Shown here piece by piece: positions 54,489 to 63,939 of a stretch of 64,000 bases of DNA. The DNA comes from an uncultured Eubacterium sp. Lineage in GTDB: Bacteria > Bacillota > Clostridia > Lachnospirales > Lachnospiraceae. Every line of letters begins with the position of its first letter. The stretch's first letter is position 1. The stretch lies in contig CAJUIL010000014.1 of the NCBI GenBank assembly GCA_910586225.1, positions 24,935 through 88,934 of the forward strand. Reading direction: 5' to 3'. Both the position numbers and the translations under genes were made by a program. Below the pieces are notes generated by a model. It worked only from the letters and a program-made list of their open reading frames with translations. It was not told where the DNA came from and searched no databases.

Positions 54489-55016
54489 CTAGCTATCACT
54501 CGTTTTAAAAGCCCAAAATTTATTGATAAAAAAGTTTACAGGCACACTGATAAACAAATTCATAAGCGGCGCGATAAATTCCGAAATATGCAGCACCTGT
54601 ATCCACAAAACAAGCAGCAAAGTGCTTAAAAACAATCCAGTAAAGGAATAAGACACATAAGTCTTTAACAGCGACTTCCAGATGGAACGCTGCTTGCCGT
54701 CCTCCAATACAAAGACCGCCTTATTATTCCAGTAAAAAGACCATAATACGCTGAGCACAAAGGAAAAGCCCTGCGCCGCAAGATAATCCGCATCCGCCCA
54801 AAGCCCTGACGCACGCAGTCCAAGCAGGCTTACCGTATACAAGATATAAGAAATCACGGTGTTGCTGACACCCACGATCCCGAATTTTACAAACTGCAGA
54901 AAGCCTAAAACCGCTTCATCCGTCAGCTCCTTGCCCATTTTCTGATACAACGGCTTTAATACAAGGATGACCGCCTGTGCGATCCATTCCCATATGCCTT
55001 TCCCGATCTGCTGCAT
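54489..55016 (-). CDS. GtrA family membrane protein
   Basis: 175 aa with four membrane helices in the GtrA/DPMS pattern (QFVKFGIVGVSNTVISYILY, then FSVLSVLWSFYWNNKAVF-like segment, and VNFFINKFWAFK at the end). GtrA proteins help move lipid-linked sugars across the membrane. An extra amphipathic N-terminal stretch of about 30 residues is present. It lies between an rRNA methyltransferase and the guanylyltransferase, probably transcribed with them. Confidence 0.88.
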   Translation of the reverse strand: MQQIGKGIWEWIAQAVILVLKPLYQKMGKELTDEAVLGFLQFVKFGIVGVSNTVISYILYTVSLLGLRASGLWADADYLAAQGFSFVLSVLWSFYWNNKAVFVLEDGKQRSIWKSLLKTYVSYSFTGLFLSTLLLVLWIQVLHISEFIAPLMNLFISVPVNFFINKFWAFKTSDS

Positions 55017-55043
55017 CCCTTTTCTCCCTTTATCATTTTCCGG

Positions 55044-56363
55044 CTACCTGCGCAGCCCTTTTGGATAGTGGTTTTTCAATACACCTGCGGACGCTTTTCC
55101 CCAGCCCGCCGAACAGCCGCATACTGTCACCAGCGTCCAGCCCTTCTGCGTCCCGCAGCCAATCTGCTCGCCCCTTAGGTAGCGTTCTGGCTCCGCCAAC
55201 TCTACCGTCTGGCTTACCTCATCCGGATGGAGCGCCATCGCCAACGCGTGTGCCGGCTCAAACCTTCGCTTTTTGCAGCATCCCAGCTGCAGTCCCGCAC
55301 GCTCTGTTTTCAGACCGTCCAAGCTGCGGATTCCAGGCGGCAGCAAATACAGCTGTTCTCCGAATGCCGCCAGCCGTCCTGATCTGACACCTTCCAGCAG
55401 CCGTTCCCTCGCCTGCGCCGTCAGCGTCTGCTCGCAAAACTGATAAAATTCCTCAGAAACAGGCCCTCTATTCTTTCGATCCGAAAGCTCCGCTGCAGCT
55501 TGCGCAAAAACGGTTCCTTCTTTGATAAAACGCGCGGCAAAATGCCCCTCGCCGCGCTGCAGATGCGGCCATATCTGCTCCTGCGCCGTCAGACGAAGGC
55601 TTGGATACTCCTGCACCAGCCAAGCCGCGTTTTGTTCATTTTCCTGCGGTGCAAACGTACAGGTAGCATACACCAAAACACCGCCGGGCTTTAGCATCTG
55701 CACCGCCTGTGCTAAGATTTCCCGCTGTCTTTTGGCACATAGCTGCGTCTGCGCGTAGCTCCATTCGCCCCGCGCCTGCACATCCTTTCGGAACATTCCT
55801 TCTCCAGAGCACGGTGCGTCTACTAAAATACGGTCAAAAAACGCCGGGAAACGCTCCGCGAGACGCTGCGGCGTTTCATTCAAAACAACAGCGTTCGTAA
55901 CCCCCATGCGCTCGATATTCGAAGAAAGTGCCTTTGCGCGCTTGGAAATAACTTCATTGCAGACAAGCAGCCCCTTTCCCTGCAGCCGCCCCGCGATCTG
56001 TGTGCTTTTCCCGCCAGGCGCCGCGCACAGATCCAAGACAGACTCCCCCGGCTGCGGGTCCAGAAGCTCGACCGCAACCATTGCGCTCGGCTCCTGTATG
56101 TAATATGCCCCCGCCTCGTGCAGCGGCAGCCTGCCAGGATGCGTATCCGCAGGATAATAAAGCCCTTCCGCCGCCCACGGCACCTGCTCGGTTGTAATCT
56201 GCTGCGCGGACAATGCCTGCCGCAGCGTTTCCTTTTCGATTTTCAGAGGATTATAACGCAGCCCGTATGTCCGCTCTTCCTCGTAAGACTTTAGAAAAGC
56301 CGGATAAGACGCCCCAAGCTGACGCTTTACGCGCTCTAAATAATCATACGGCAGATCCACCAT
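55044..56363 (-). CDS. rsmF: RsmB/RsmF-type rRNA cytosine-C5 methyltransferase
   Basis: 439 aa. The SAM-binding block VLDLCAAPGGKSTQIAGRL, catalytic DAPCSGEGMFRK and TCTFAPQENEQNAAWL cysteine motifs are present, with an N-terminal PUA-like recognition part and a C-terminal domain (about 300-439). The layout fits RsmF, which makes m5C in 16S rRNA. The enzyme modifies RNA in the ribosome. Confidence 0.9.
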   Translation of the reverse strand: MVDLPYDYLERVKRQLGASYPAFLKSYEEERTYGLRYNPLKIEKETLRQALSAQQITTEQVPWAAEGLYYPADTHPGRLPLHEAGAYYIQEPSAMVAVELLDPQPGESVLDLCAAPGGKSTQIAGRLQGKGLLVCNEVISKRAKALSSNIERMGVTNAVVLNETPQRLAERFPAFFDRILVDAPCSGEGMFRKDVQARGEWSYAQTQLCAKRQREILAQAVQMLKPGGVLVYATCTFAPQENEQNAAWLVQEYPSLRLTAQEQIWPHLQRGEGHFAARFIKEGTVFAQAAAELSDRKNRGPVSEEFYQFCEQTLTAQARERLLEGVRSGRLAAFGEQLYLLPPGIRSLDGLKTERAGLQLGCCKKRRFEPAHALAMALHPDEVSQTVELAEPERYLRGEQIGCGTQKGWTLVTVCGCSAGWGKASAGVLKNHYPKGLRR

Positions 56364-56390
56364 TTTTTATATTCCTCTTTCCCTGTTCAT

Positions 56391-57362
56391 TTACATCTCA
56401 AATACTTCCCGTATGAGACGGTCCAGCTCCTTCCAGGCTTCAGTATCTTCAAATTCTCTCAGCTTATTCGCGACTGTCCGATAATACCAGCCGTGCATAT
56501 TTTTATCCTTCTGATGAAAACGCTCCCAGAAGTGCTCGTCATTTTTCAAATATCCCTGACGGGTCGCACGCATATTCGAAAGCTTATCGGCCAGCGCAAT
56601 GATCTTTTCTTCCCGCGTCTTATGATCCAGCCCGTCTATAAATTCCTGCTTACGGATCTTCCATGTCGCAGACGCATCCTGTCCCTTGCGCTTATTCTCG
56701 CTTTCTATCTGCACCAAATGCGCGATCCGGCTGCCAAACGCGTCCTCGATGTCCTTGGCGCTATAGCGCGTATCCTCAATAATATCATGAAACAAGGACG
56801 CGATCACAATATCGCGATCGCTTGTCAGCGTCATCGCGATCAGCGCCGTCTCGATCGGGTGCATAATATACGGCACCGAAGAGCCCTTGCGTACCTGGCC
56901 CTTATGCGCCCGCATAGCAAATTCCAGCGCACGCTCAAAATAATCGCGCTTTTCCGCTTTACTGCGCGCGGCCTGCGCAAACGGATCGTCCTGCTCCTCT
57001 TCCTCGTCAAACGGACGTCCCTCAGCCAATGCACAAGCCTGGTCAAATACCTGGCCAGCATCGTCCTTTAATAAAATGTACGGTATATGCTCCAGTACAT
57101 TTGCGAAAAAAGATCCTTCCGGACGCTCCAGCAGCAATTCCAACATTTTCTGGTCCGAAATAATCAATACATCAGCAATCGCGGCCGCTTCCTCGTAGCA
57201 GTCCTCATGCCTGCCATCCTGCTTAGTGTCGCTGTCCAGAATGCCAGGAAAAAAAATCAGGTTTACATTTTCCTGTTCCTTCGCCCGTCTGCACAGCCCA
57301 CGGATGATATGCGCCGCGTGTTCCGCATATGCGTTGCTCATCACCACTCCTATCGTGATCAT
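56391..57362 (-). CDS. HD-domain (p)ppGpp hydrolase-like protein with N-terminal sensor-like region
   Basis: 323 aa. Residues about 145-323 are an HD domain of the SpoT/MESH1 type: a His in MRAHKGQ, the SLFHDIIEDTRYS motif with HD, and the ALADKLSNMRATR Asp. The N-terminal 90 residues (MITIGVVMSNAYAEHAAHII, then GLCRRAKEQENVNLIFFPGI) resemble the first lobe of a LacI-type binding protein fold. The fusion suggests a hydrolase controlled by a ligand. It overlaps the SseB-like gene by four bases. Confidence 0.78.
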   Translation of the reverse strand: MITIGVVMSNAYAEHAAHIIRGLCRRAKEQENVNLIFFPGILDSDTKQDGRHEDCYEEAAAIADVLIISDQKMLELLLERPEGSFFANVLEHIPYILLKDDAGQVFDQACALAEGRPFDEEEEQDDPFAQAARSKAEKRDYFERALEFAMRAHKGQVRKGSSVPYIMHPIETALIAMTLTSDRDIVIASLFHDIIEDTRYSAKDIEDAFGSRIAHLVQIESENKRKGQDASATWKIRKQEFIDGLDHKTREEKIIALADKLSNMRATRQGYLKNDEHFWERFHQKDKNMHGWYYRTVANKLREFEDTEAWKELDRLIREVFEM

Positions 57363-58255
57363 GACTCACCTCCGAACAATTCCATGACACGGTTCATAAC
57401 GCTTCCCTCTGCCGGAGCCTCCTCCAGCTTTTCCGAGGTGCCGTCCTCGCGGATAATATCCAGATGATATGGGATATCTTCAGATTCCAGCCCCTTTTCT
57501 ACCACATAATATCCCACCTGCTCTGTCAGCGGATTCCACACTACATAAAGCTCCCGGCAGTTTGTCTGGTACAGATATTTTGACGGTGCAAGAATCTGTA
57601 TCAGGCTCAGGTCCTCCCGGATGCTCAGCTCCATCATCTCAAAGCTGTCGCTTGTATAAGGATAAGCCTTCTCCTGCCCTACTTCAATGTAAGGCGTGCG
57701 GTACAGCTCGCACAGCGTATCTTCTGAGAGGCTTTTGATAAATTCCAGCTTCCCGGCAAACAGCTTTTCCGGGATCAGATGAAATTCCACATTATGCCGT
57801 ACAATCATGCGGAAATCCTCTGTCTTGACCGAATAAGCCTTTGGCTGCTCCTTTGCGCTGCGCTCTACCTGCCTGCTTAATTCCAACATCTGTGATTTTA
57901 GCAGCAGGTTGTCCGAAAACGGATTCAGCGCAATGCCCTGTACAAGCGTCGGATGGTCCAGCAGCATCGACACACACTGTTTATACTGTATTTTCAGCAT
58001 TCCCTGGTATCTTTGTGTCTGCGGGAACTTCTGCATCGATGTAAACGCCGGCATATACAGATCGCCCTGCGAATTTTTAATAATATAAGGCTGGAAGCCT
58101 CCCTTTTTCTGCACAGCCATTGCCGGAACAAACAGCTTTGTTTCCTGGATGGCATAGACAAGCTTTATGAGGTTTTCCTTATCCTGATCCTTCATATAGA
58201 CCTGCATGGCCTCCTCCAGCTTCGTATTGTCGATATCGTTCATTTTAATGCTCAT
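57359..58255 (-). CDS. SseB family protein
   Basis: 298 aa from the ATG at 58255 (GGGAGTGG upstream). An SseB-type domain occupies about residues 5-120 (KLFVPAMAVQKKGGFQPYII and MLLDHPTLVQGIALNPFSDN), followed by an unnamed C-terminal domain. SseB-like proteins are enhancers or adaptors with no firm enzymatic role. The gene is followed without gap by the HD hydrolase, so the two are translationally coupled. Confidence 0.82.
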   Translation of the reverse strand: MSIKMNDIDNTKLEEAMQVYMKDQDKENLIKLVYAIQETKLFVPAMAVQKKGGFQPYIIKNSQGDLYMPAFTSMQKFPQTQRYQGMLKIQYKQCVSMLLDHPTLVQGIALNPFSDNLLLKSQMLELSRQVERSAKEQPKAYSVKTEDFRMIVRHNVEFHLIPEKLFAGKLEFIKSLSEDTLCELYRTPYIEVGQEKAYPYTSDSFEMMELSIREDLSLIQILAPSKYLYQTNCRELYVVWNPLTEQVGYYVVEKGLESEDIPYHLDIIREDGTSEKLEEAPAEGSVMNRVMELFGGES

Positions 58256-58465
58256 GGCCACTCCCATTCCTTCTAAAAAGTATTCTAAATATTCGTTATA
58301 TTCACAACCTGATTGTATTCTATAACATTCCCCGGCGTTTTTCCAGCTATTTTTGTATGTATTTCCTTAAAAAAATTTCACAAAAAAAATCCAGATATTG
58401 TCTTTTTTCCGGCAAAAGGTTATAATAGTGCAGGATGCTGTTAATTTAAGAAGGGAGTTATCAAA

Positions 58466-58972
58466 ATGCATACATTTCAACCGTACCCGATCGACTTAAT
58501 TGAGTTTGATCCGTTTACAAAAATTGGAAGCGAATGGATGCTGATTACAGTCAAGTCCAAAGACAAGGTCAATGCCATGACCGCCAGCTGGGGTGGCGTC
58601 GGTGTACTCTGGGGGAAAAACACCGCATTCATTTTTGTGAGAGAAAGCCGCTATACAAAAGAACTTATCGACGAATCCGATTATTTTTCACTCACATTTT
58701 TCGACAGCAGCTACAAATCTGCCATGAAATACTTTGGCGTAGTATCCGGCCGCAAAGAGGATAAGATACAGACCGCCAAAATGAACGTTAACTATTATGA
58801 TGAAATTCCATTTATTGATGAAGGCAATTTCGTTATCTGCTGCCGGAAAATGTCCGCTACGGCGCTTCTTCCGGAGGACTTCCACGACTCCGAGATCATG
58901 GATAAGTGGTATAAGAACGGCGATCTGCATACGATGTATGTCGGCGAGATCATGCAGATCCTCGCACGATAG
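58466..58972 (+). CDS. Flavin reductase-like protein
   Basis: 168 aa of the flavin-reductase-like FMN-binding fold: MTASWGGVGVLWGKNTAFIF, VRESRYTKELIDESDYFSLT and YKSAMKYFGVVSGRKEDK are typical. Such proteins bind FMN and reduce flavin or small electron acceptors. An AAGGGAG site precedes the ATG. deoD follows 50 bases later on the same strand. Confidence 0.9.
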   Translation: MHTFQPYPIDLIEFDPFTKIGSEWMLITVKSKDKVNAMTASWGGVGVLWGKNTAFIFVRESRYTKELIDESDYFSLTFFDSSYKSAMKYFGVVSGRKEDKIQTAKMNVNYYDEIPFIDEGNFVICCRKMSATALLPEDFHDSEIMDKWYKNGDLHTMYVGEIMQILAR

Positions 58973-59022
58973 CGCAAGCCGCAAGCATAATAATGTGAAT
59001 AACCAAGGAGGAGGTACACACA

Positions 59023-59739
59023 ATGTCTAACACACCTATACCAACCCCGCACAACAGCGCAGCTGCAGGGGATTTTGCAAAAACCGTATTAATGCCGGGA
59101 GATCCGCTGCGCGCGAAATATATCGCGGATACTTATCTGGAGCATCCAAGACAGGTAACCGCGGTAAGGAATATGTTTGGATACACCGGCACCTACAAAG
59201 GAAAAGAAATATCTGTGATGGGCTCCGGCATGGGAATCCCGTCCATCGGTATTTATTCTTATGAGCTGTTTCATTTTTACGATGTCGACAGCATCATCCG
59301 CATCGGCTCTGCCGGAGGCTTACAAGACAGCTTAAAGCTGATGGATGTGGTCGTTGCTATGGGCGCCTGCACCAATTCCAATTACGCGGCGCAGTTTGGC
59401 CTTCCGGGGACGTTCGCGCCGACCGCGGATTACAGCCTGATGAGCCGCGCCATCGAAGCTGCCAAAGAACAAGGGACAAATGTCGTTGTAGGAAACGTCC
59501 TGTCCTCAGACACGTTTTACAACGCAAACAGCAACGCGAATGACCTCTGGAAATCTATGGGCGTGCTCGCTGTGGAAATGGAAGCAGCAGCTTTGTACAT
59601 GAACGCCGCAAAAGCAGGCAAAAAAGCGCTCTGCCTGCTGACGATTTCTGACCATATTTATTCCGGAGAAGAATTAAGCGCCGAAGAACGGCAGCTTGGA
59701 TTTGGTAAAATGATGGAAATTGCACTGGAACTTGCTTAA
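59023..59739 (+). CDS. deoD: Purine-nucleoside phosphorylase, DeoD type
   Basis: 238 aa, the usual length for hexameric DeoD. PGDPLRAKYIADTYLE, the GMGIPSIGIYSYEL phosphate motif, RIGSAGGLQ and VEMEAAALYMNAA (nucleoside binding) are conserved. It cleaves purine ribosides and deoxyribosides with phosphate. A strong AGGAGGAG RBS is present, and a long terminator follows. Confidence 0.96.
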   Translation: MSNTPIPTPHNSAAAGDFAKTVLMPGDPLRAKYIADTYLEHPRQVTAVRNMFGYTGTYKGKEISVMGSGMGIPSIGIYSYELFHFYDVDSIIRIGSAGGLQDSLKLMDVVVAMGACTNSNYAAQFGLPGTFAPTADYSLMSRAIEAAKEQGTNVVVGNVLSSDTFYNANSNANDLWKSMGVLAVEMEAAALYMNAAKAGKKALCLLTISDHIYSGEELSAEERQLGFGKMMEIALELA

Positions 59740-59747
59740 AAGCACTT

Positions 59748-59797
59748 TGGGGCGGCCATACGAAGCAAAATACATTTTTCTTCGTACGGCCGCCCCA
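59748..59797. terminator. Bidirectional terminator between deoD and purB
   Basis: Stem TGGGGCGGCC / GGCCGCCCCA continuing into ACGAAG/CTTCGT with a loop carrying A- and T-runs. It lies nine bases after deoD and faces the convergent purB end. Confidence 0.85.
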
Positions 59798-59830
59798 TAA
59801 CGCCTTTAATCCCTGTCCTTCCCTTTTCTC

Positions 59831-61291
59831 CTATACAAAAATCTCCGCCTTCATACCCAGTACTTCCTGATTGTTCTCCAGCACCGGATCTACGACCTCT
59901 TTTAAAAACTTCTCCACCTGCAGCGGCGCGCGCCCAACATATTTCGACGGATCCATCCCTGCCTGCAGCTCCTCCAGCGAAAGGCGGAACGCTTCATCGG
60001 ATGCGATCAGCTCCAGCAGGTTGTTCTCCAGCCCGTGTTTCTTTACATTCTCGCCCGCTTCCATTGAAAGCTTGCGGATACGCTCATGAAGCTCCTGTCT
60101 GCTGCCTCCTTTTTTCACCGCGTCCATCATAATATTTTCGGTCGCCATAAACGGCAGCTCCGCCATCAGATGTTTCGTAATGACCTTTTCATACACAACC
60201 AAGCCATCTACTACATTCAGGCAAAGATCCAAAATACCGTCCACCGCCAAAAATCCCTCTGGTATGGACAGCCGCTTATTTGCCGAATCGTCCAGCGTGC
60301 GTTCAAACCACTGTACCGCGGAAGTGATCGCAGGATTCAGCGCGTCGATCATTACATAGCGGGACAGCGACGCAATCCGCTCGCTGCGCATCGGGTTTCT
60401 TTTATATGCCATCGCAGACGAACCGATCTGGTTTTTCTCAAACGGCTCTTCAATCTCTTTTAAATGCTGCAGCAGACGGATATCATTAGACATCTTATGC
60501 GCGCTGGCCGCAATACCAGACAGCACATTCGCAACCCGCATATCTACTTTTCTGGAATACGTCTGTCCGGATACTGCATAACAGTGTGCAAATCCCATTT
60601 TTTCTGCAATCATCGGGTCGATCTTATCAATCGTTTCCTGATCTCCCTGAAACAACTCCTGAAAACTCGCCTGCGTCCCGGTCGTGCCCTTTGACCCAAG
60701 CAGCTTCATCGTCAAGATGATATAGTCCACATCTTCCAAGTCCATCAGAAATTCCTGCAACCAGAGCGAAGCCCGTTTTCCTACCGTGGTCGGCTGCGCA
60801 GGCTGGAAATGGGTAAAAGCAAGCGTCGGCAGGCTCTTATACGTATCTGCAAATTCGCGCAGCTTCGCAATCACGTTTAACAGCTTACTGCGCACAAGCC
60901 GCAGCGCTTCTGTCATAATGATAATATCCGTATTATCCCCGACATAGCACGAGGTCGCTCCAAGATGAATGATGCCGGCCGCTTTCGGACACTGTAAGCC
61001 ATACGCATAGACATGGCTCATAACGTCATGGCGCACTTCCTTTTCCCGTCTGCGCGCGTCCTCATAATTGATGTCCTCCGCGTGTGCTTTTAGCTCGTCC
61101 ACCATCTCCTGCGTAATGACTGGCTCGTTGTCCGCTCCCTTTAAGCCCAGCTCCATCTCGGTTTCCGCCAGCGCAATCCACAGTCTTCTCCATGTACGAA
61201 ATTTCTTATCCTGTGAAAAAATATACTGCATCTGGCTGCTCGCATACCGCTCGGACAGCGGGCTTGTATATTTGTCTGTTGCTTCTGCCAT
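59831..61291 (-). CDS. purB: Adenylosuccinate lyase
   Basis: 486 aa from the ATG at 61291 (AAAGGAG upstream). The superfamily signature GSSAMAYKRNPMRSE, with the TSCYVGDNTD and FTHFQPAQPTTVGKR segments, marks the lyase. It splits SAICAR and adenylosuccinate with release of fumarate. It follows purF by 41 bases and is the last gene of the purC-purF-purB operon. Confidence 0.96.
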   Translation of the reverse strand: MAEATDKYTSPLSERYASSQMQYIFSQDKKFRTWRRLWIALAETEMELGLKGADNEPVITQEMVDELKAHAEDINYEDARRREKEVRHDVMSHVYAYGLQCPKAAGIIHLGATSCYVGDNTDIIIMTEALRLVRSKLLNVIAKLREFADTYKSLPTLAFTHFQPAQPTTVGKRASLWLQEFLMDLEDVDYIILTMKLLGSKGTTGTQASFQELFQGDQETIDKIDPMIAEKMGFAHCYAVSGQTYSRKVDMRVANVLSGIAASAHKMSNDIRLLQHLKEIEEPFEKNQIGSSAMAYKRNPMRSERIASLSRYVMIDALNPAITSAVQWFERTLDDSANKRLSIPEGFLAVDGILDLCLNVVDGLVVYEKVITKHLMAELPFMATENIMMDAVKKGGSRQELHERIRKLSMEAGENVKKHGLENNLLELIASDEAFRLSLEELQAGMDPSKYVGRAPLQVEKFLKEVVDPVLENNQEVLGMKAEIFV

Positions 61292-61332
61292 AACTGCCTG
61301 CTCCTTTCCCTTCCTCCAGTTCCTATTCGCTT

Positions 61333-62796
61333 CTAACATTTCTTACGGTCATAATAATCGCCGCGGATATCCTCCTTTGGTGGCTCCAGCGGATATTTTC
61401 CAGTAAAACAGCCTTTACAGATCGAAAGCCCGTCCACCATTTCCTCCAGCCGCTCTACCCGCAGATAGCCAAGGCTGTCGGCTCCGATCATATCCCGGAT
61501 CTCCTCCAGCGTCCGGTTGTACGCGATCAGCTGTTCCCGCTCTGGAACATCCGTCCCAAAATAACACGGCCATAAAAACGGCGGCGCGCTGATGCGTACG
61601 TGCACCTCAGCCGCTCCCGCTTCCTTTAGTATCGAAACGATCCGGCCGGACGTCGTTCCCCGGACGATCGAGTCGTCGATCATAATGATCCGCTTGCCGT
61701 TTACCGCTTCCTTGACCGCGTTGAGCTTTACGCGCACGCTGTCCGCCCGGAAGGACTGCTTTGGCTTGATAAACGTCCTTCCGACATAGCCGTTTTTCAT
61801 AAACGCGATCCCATACGGAATGCCTGACTGCATCGAATAGCCAAGCGCCGCCGCGTTGCCGGACTCCGGCACGCCGACTACCAAGTCCGCCTCCACCGGA
61901 GAGTCCATTGCTAAAAACCGTCCGGCGTTTACCCTGGCATTGTAAACACTTACGCCGTCTATGTGGCTGTCCGGCCTTGCAAAATAAATATATTCAAAAA
62001 TGCACCTTCCGGCCTGCTCCTGCGGCAAACAAAGCGACTTGTCAGACTGTATGCCCCCCTCCGGCGAGATCGTCACAACCTCGCCCGGCAGCACGTCACG
62101 GACAAATTCCGCCCCGATCGTCTCAAGCGCGCACGTCTCCGAGGCCAGAAAATACGCCTGATCGCGCCTGCCGATACAAAGCGGCTTAAAGCCAAACGGA
62201 TCCCTTGCCCCGATCAGCTTGCGGGGACTCATAACAACGAGCGCATAAGCTCCCTGTATTTTTTTCGCCGCACGTAAGACCGCTTCCTCCGCCGACCTGG
62301 AATGCAGCCGTTCCCTGGCGATATTGTAGGCGATCACCTCCGAGTCGATCGTCGTCTGGAAGATCGCTCCGGTATATTCCAGCTCGCGCCGCAGCTCTGC
62401 GGCATTAATCAGGTTGCCGTTATGCGCCACGCCGAGCGTTCCTTTGACATAATTAATAACAAGCGGCTGCGCATTCTCCCTCGTAGACGCCCCTGCCGTA
62501 GAGTAGCGGACATGGCCGACGCCGATATCTCCCTTTAAGCTGCCGAGGTTTTCCGGGTTGAACACCTCGTTCACAAGCCCCATATCCTTATAAGAATCTA
62601 CCTTCCTCTGCTGGCTTTTCGTATCGCTGACCGCAATGCCGCAGCTTTCCTGTCCTCTGTGCTGCAAAGCGAATAATCCATAATAAATATCCGACGCAAC
62701 GTCATGCCCTTCAAAATCATAAACGCCAATGACGCCGCATTCTTCACCAAGCTTGTCCATAGACAGCCGCTCCTGTTCCATATCCTTCTGCCCCAT
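61333..62796 (-). CDS. purF: Amidophosphoribosyltransferase
   Basis: 487 aa from the ATG at 62796, with GAGGG upstream. A short propeptide ends before the catalytic Cys of CGVIGVYDFEG. The GlnNH2 motif RGQESCGI, the PRPP-loop MIDDSIVRGTTSGRI and the Fe-S ligand region SICKGCFTGKYPLEPP follow, making it a B. subtilis-type enzyme. It commits PRPP to purine synthesis. It lies between purC and purB. Confidence 0.96.
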   Translation of the reverse strand: MGQKDMEQERLSMDKLGEECGVIGVYDFEGHDVASDIYYGLFALQHRGQESCGIAVSDTKSQQRKVDSYKDMGLVNEVFNPENLGSLKGDIGVGHVRYSTAGASTRENAQPLVINYVKGTLGVAHNGNLINAAELRRELEYTGAIFQTTIDSEVIAYNIARERLHSRSAEEAVLRAAKKIQGAYALVVMSPRKLIGARDPFGFKPLCIGRRDQAYFLASETCALETIGAEFVRDVLPGEVVTISPEGGIQSDKSLCLPQEQAGRCIFEYIYFARPDSHIDGVSVYNARVNAGRFLAMDSPVEADLVVGVPESGNAAALGYSMQSGIPYGIAFMKNGYVGRTFIKPKQSFRADSVRVKLNAVKEAVNGKRIIMIDDSIVRGTTSGRIVSILKEAGAAEVHVRISAPPFLWPCYFGTDVPEREQLIAYNRTLEEIRDMIGADSLGYLRVERLEEMVDGLSICKGCFTGKYPLEPPKEDIRGDYYDRKKC

Positions 62797-62840
62797 GAAA
62801 AATCCCTCGAACCTCCGTTCTTCTATGCTTGTCAGGCTTA

Positions 62841-63716
62841 TCAAGAAAATGACTTCCCGGTCAGCAGCTCATATGCTTCCCGGTACTTAGACGCTGTCTT
62901 ATCCACAACCTCTTGTGGCAGCACGCCGTCGTTATCCGGGTTCTGCTTTAACCAGTCCCTTACAAACTGCTTGTCAAAGGACGGCTGTCCTTGTCCCGGC
63001 TGATAGCCGTCAAGCGGCCAAAACCTGGAGCTGTCCGGCGTGAGCATCTCGTCCCCCAGCACAACCGTTCCGTTTTCATCCAATCCGAACTCAAATTTCG
63101 TATCCGCAATTATAATCCGTTTGGACAATGCGTATTCCGCGCACTTTTGATACAGCGCCAGCGTACAATCCCGGATCTTGGCTGCATACGCCTCTCCTTT
63201 TCCCGGAAACAGCTTTTCCAAAAGCTCCACACTGTCCGCAAACGTAATATGCTCATCATGATCTCCCAGATCCGCCTTGGTCGTCGGCGTATAGATCGGC
63301 TCCGGCAGCCTGTCCGACTCCTTTAATCCCTCCGGCAGCTTTATCCCGCAGACTGTCCCGTCCTTTTGATAGCTCTCCCAGCCACTTCCTGTGATATAGC
63401 CGCGCACGATACACTCCACCGGAAGCATCGTCAGCTTTTTACACTTCATGCTCTTGCCTTCCAATTCCTCCGTCTGGAAAAACTCCGGCATATCCTTTGT
63501 GTCCGTAGAAATCATATGGTTCGGTACAATACTGCCTGTAAAATCAAACCAAAAACGGGACATTTTCGTCAATACGGCTCCCTTATCCGGAATATCGTTT
63601 TTCAGTATATGATCAAACGCGGAAATCCGGTCTGTCGCAACAATGACCAGGCTGTCTGCGAGGTCGTATACCTGACGTACTTTGCCTTCCTTGACTGGTT
63701 TAAATTCTGCACTCAT
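62841..63716 (-). CDS. purC: Phosphoribosylaminoimidazole-succinocarboxamide synthase (SAICAR synthase)
   Basis: 291 aa, the longer PurC form. KEGKVRQVYDL starts the ATP-grasp-like fold; LPVECIVRGYITGSGWESYQ, the IADTKFEFGLDENG and GDEMLTPDSSRFW segments are conserved. It joins CAIR and aspartate. It is the first gene of the purine operon; the promoter lies about 50 bases upstream. Confidence 0.95.
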   Translation of the reverse strand: MSAEFKPVKEGKVRQVYDLADSLVIVATDRISAFDHILKNDIPDKGAVLTKMSRFWFDFTGSIVPNHMISTDTKDMPEFFQTEELEGKSMKCKKLTMLPVECIVRGYITGSGWESYQKDGTVCGIKLPEGLKESDRLPEPIYTPTTKADLGDHDEHITFADSVELLEKLFPGKGEAYAAKIRDCTLALYQKCAEYALSKRIIIADTKFEFGLDENGTVVLGDEMLTPDSSRFWPLDGYQPGQGQPSFDKQFVRDWLKQNPDNDGVLPQEVVDKTASKYREAYELLTGKSFS

Positions 63717-63762
63717 GATTCATCCTCCATGTATATTTGCGTAGAAACATCGATACACGAGC

Positions 63763-63791
63763 ATTATAATACAACCCATCCGTAAAAGCAA
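63763..63791 (-). promoter_or_regulatory. Promoter of the purC-purF-purB operon
   Basis: On the minus strand TTGCTT (63786-63791) - 17 bases - TATAAT (63763-63768), about 45 bases before the purC ATG, whose RBS is GGAGGA. No purine riboswitch sequence was recognised in this leader. Confidence 0.8.
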
Positions 63792-63878
63792 TGAAAATGT
63801 GCAACGTAACACGGTAAACGCATGATTTTATGAGTTCCGTTATATAAAAAAATATACTATTATTGTTCCAAGATAGTA

Positions 63879-63907
63879 ATGACAACTTCTATGTATTTCT
63901 GTATAAT
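63879..63907 (+). promoter_or_regulatory. Promoter of the gene at the right edge
   Basis: ATGACA - 17 bases - TATAAT on the plus strand, about 30 bases before an ATG with an AGGAAA site. The promoter is divergent from purC. Confidence 0.6.
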
Positions 63908-63939
63908 ATTTCCATAAATTACTTATTCAGCAGGAAATT

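Noticed and set aside
63717..63762. Purine riboswitch before purC
   Set aside because: The leader is short and lacks the conserved purine-aptamer core.
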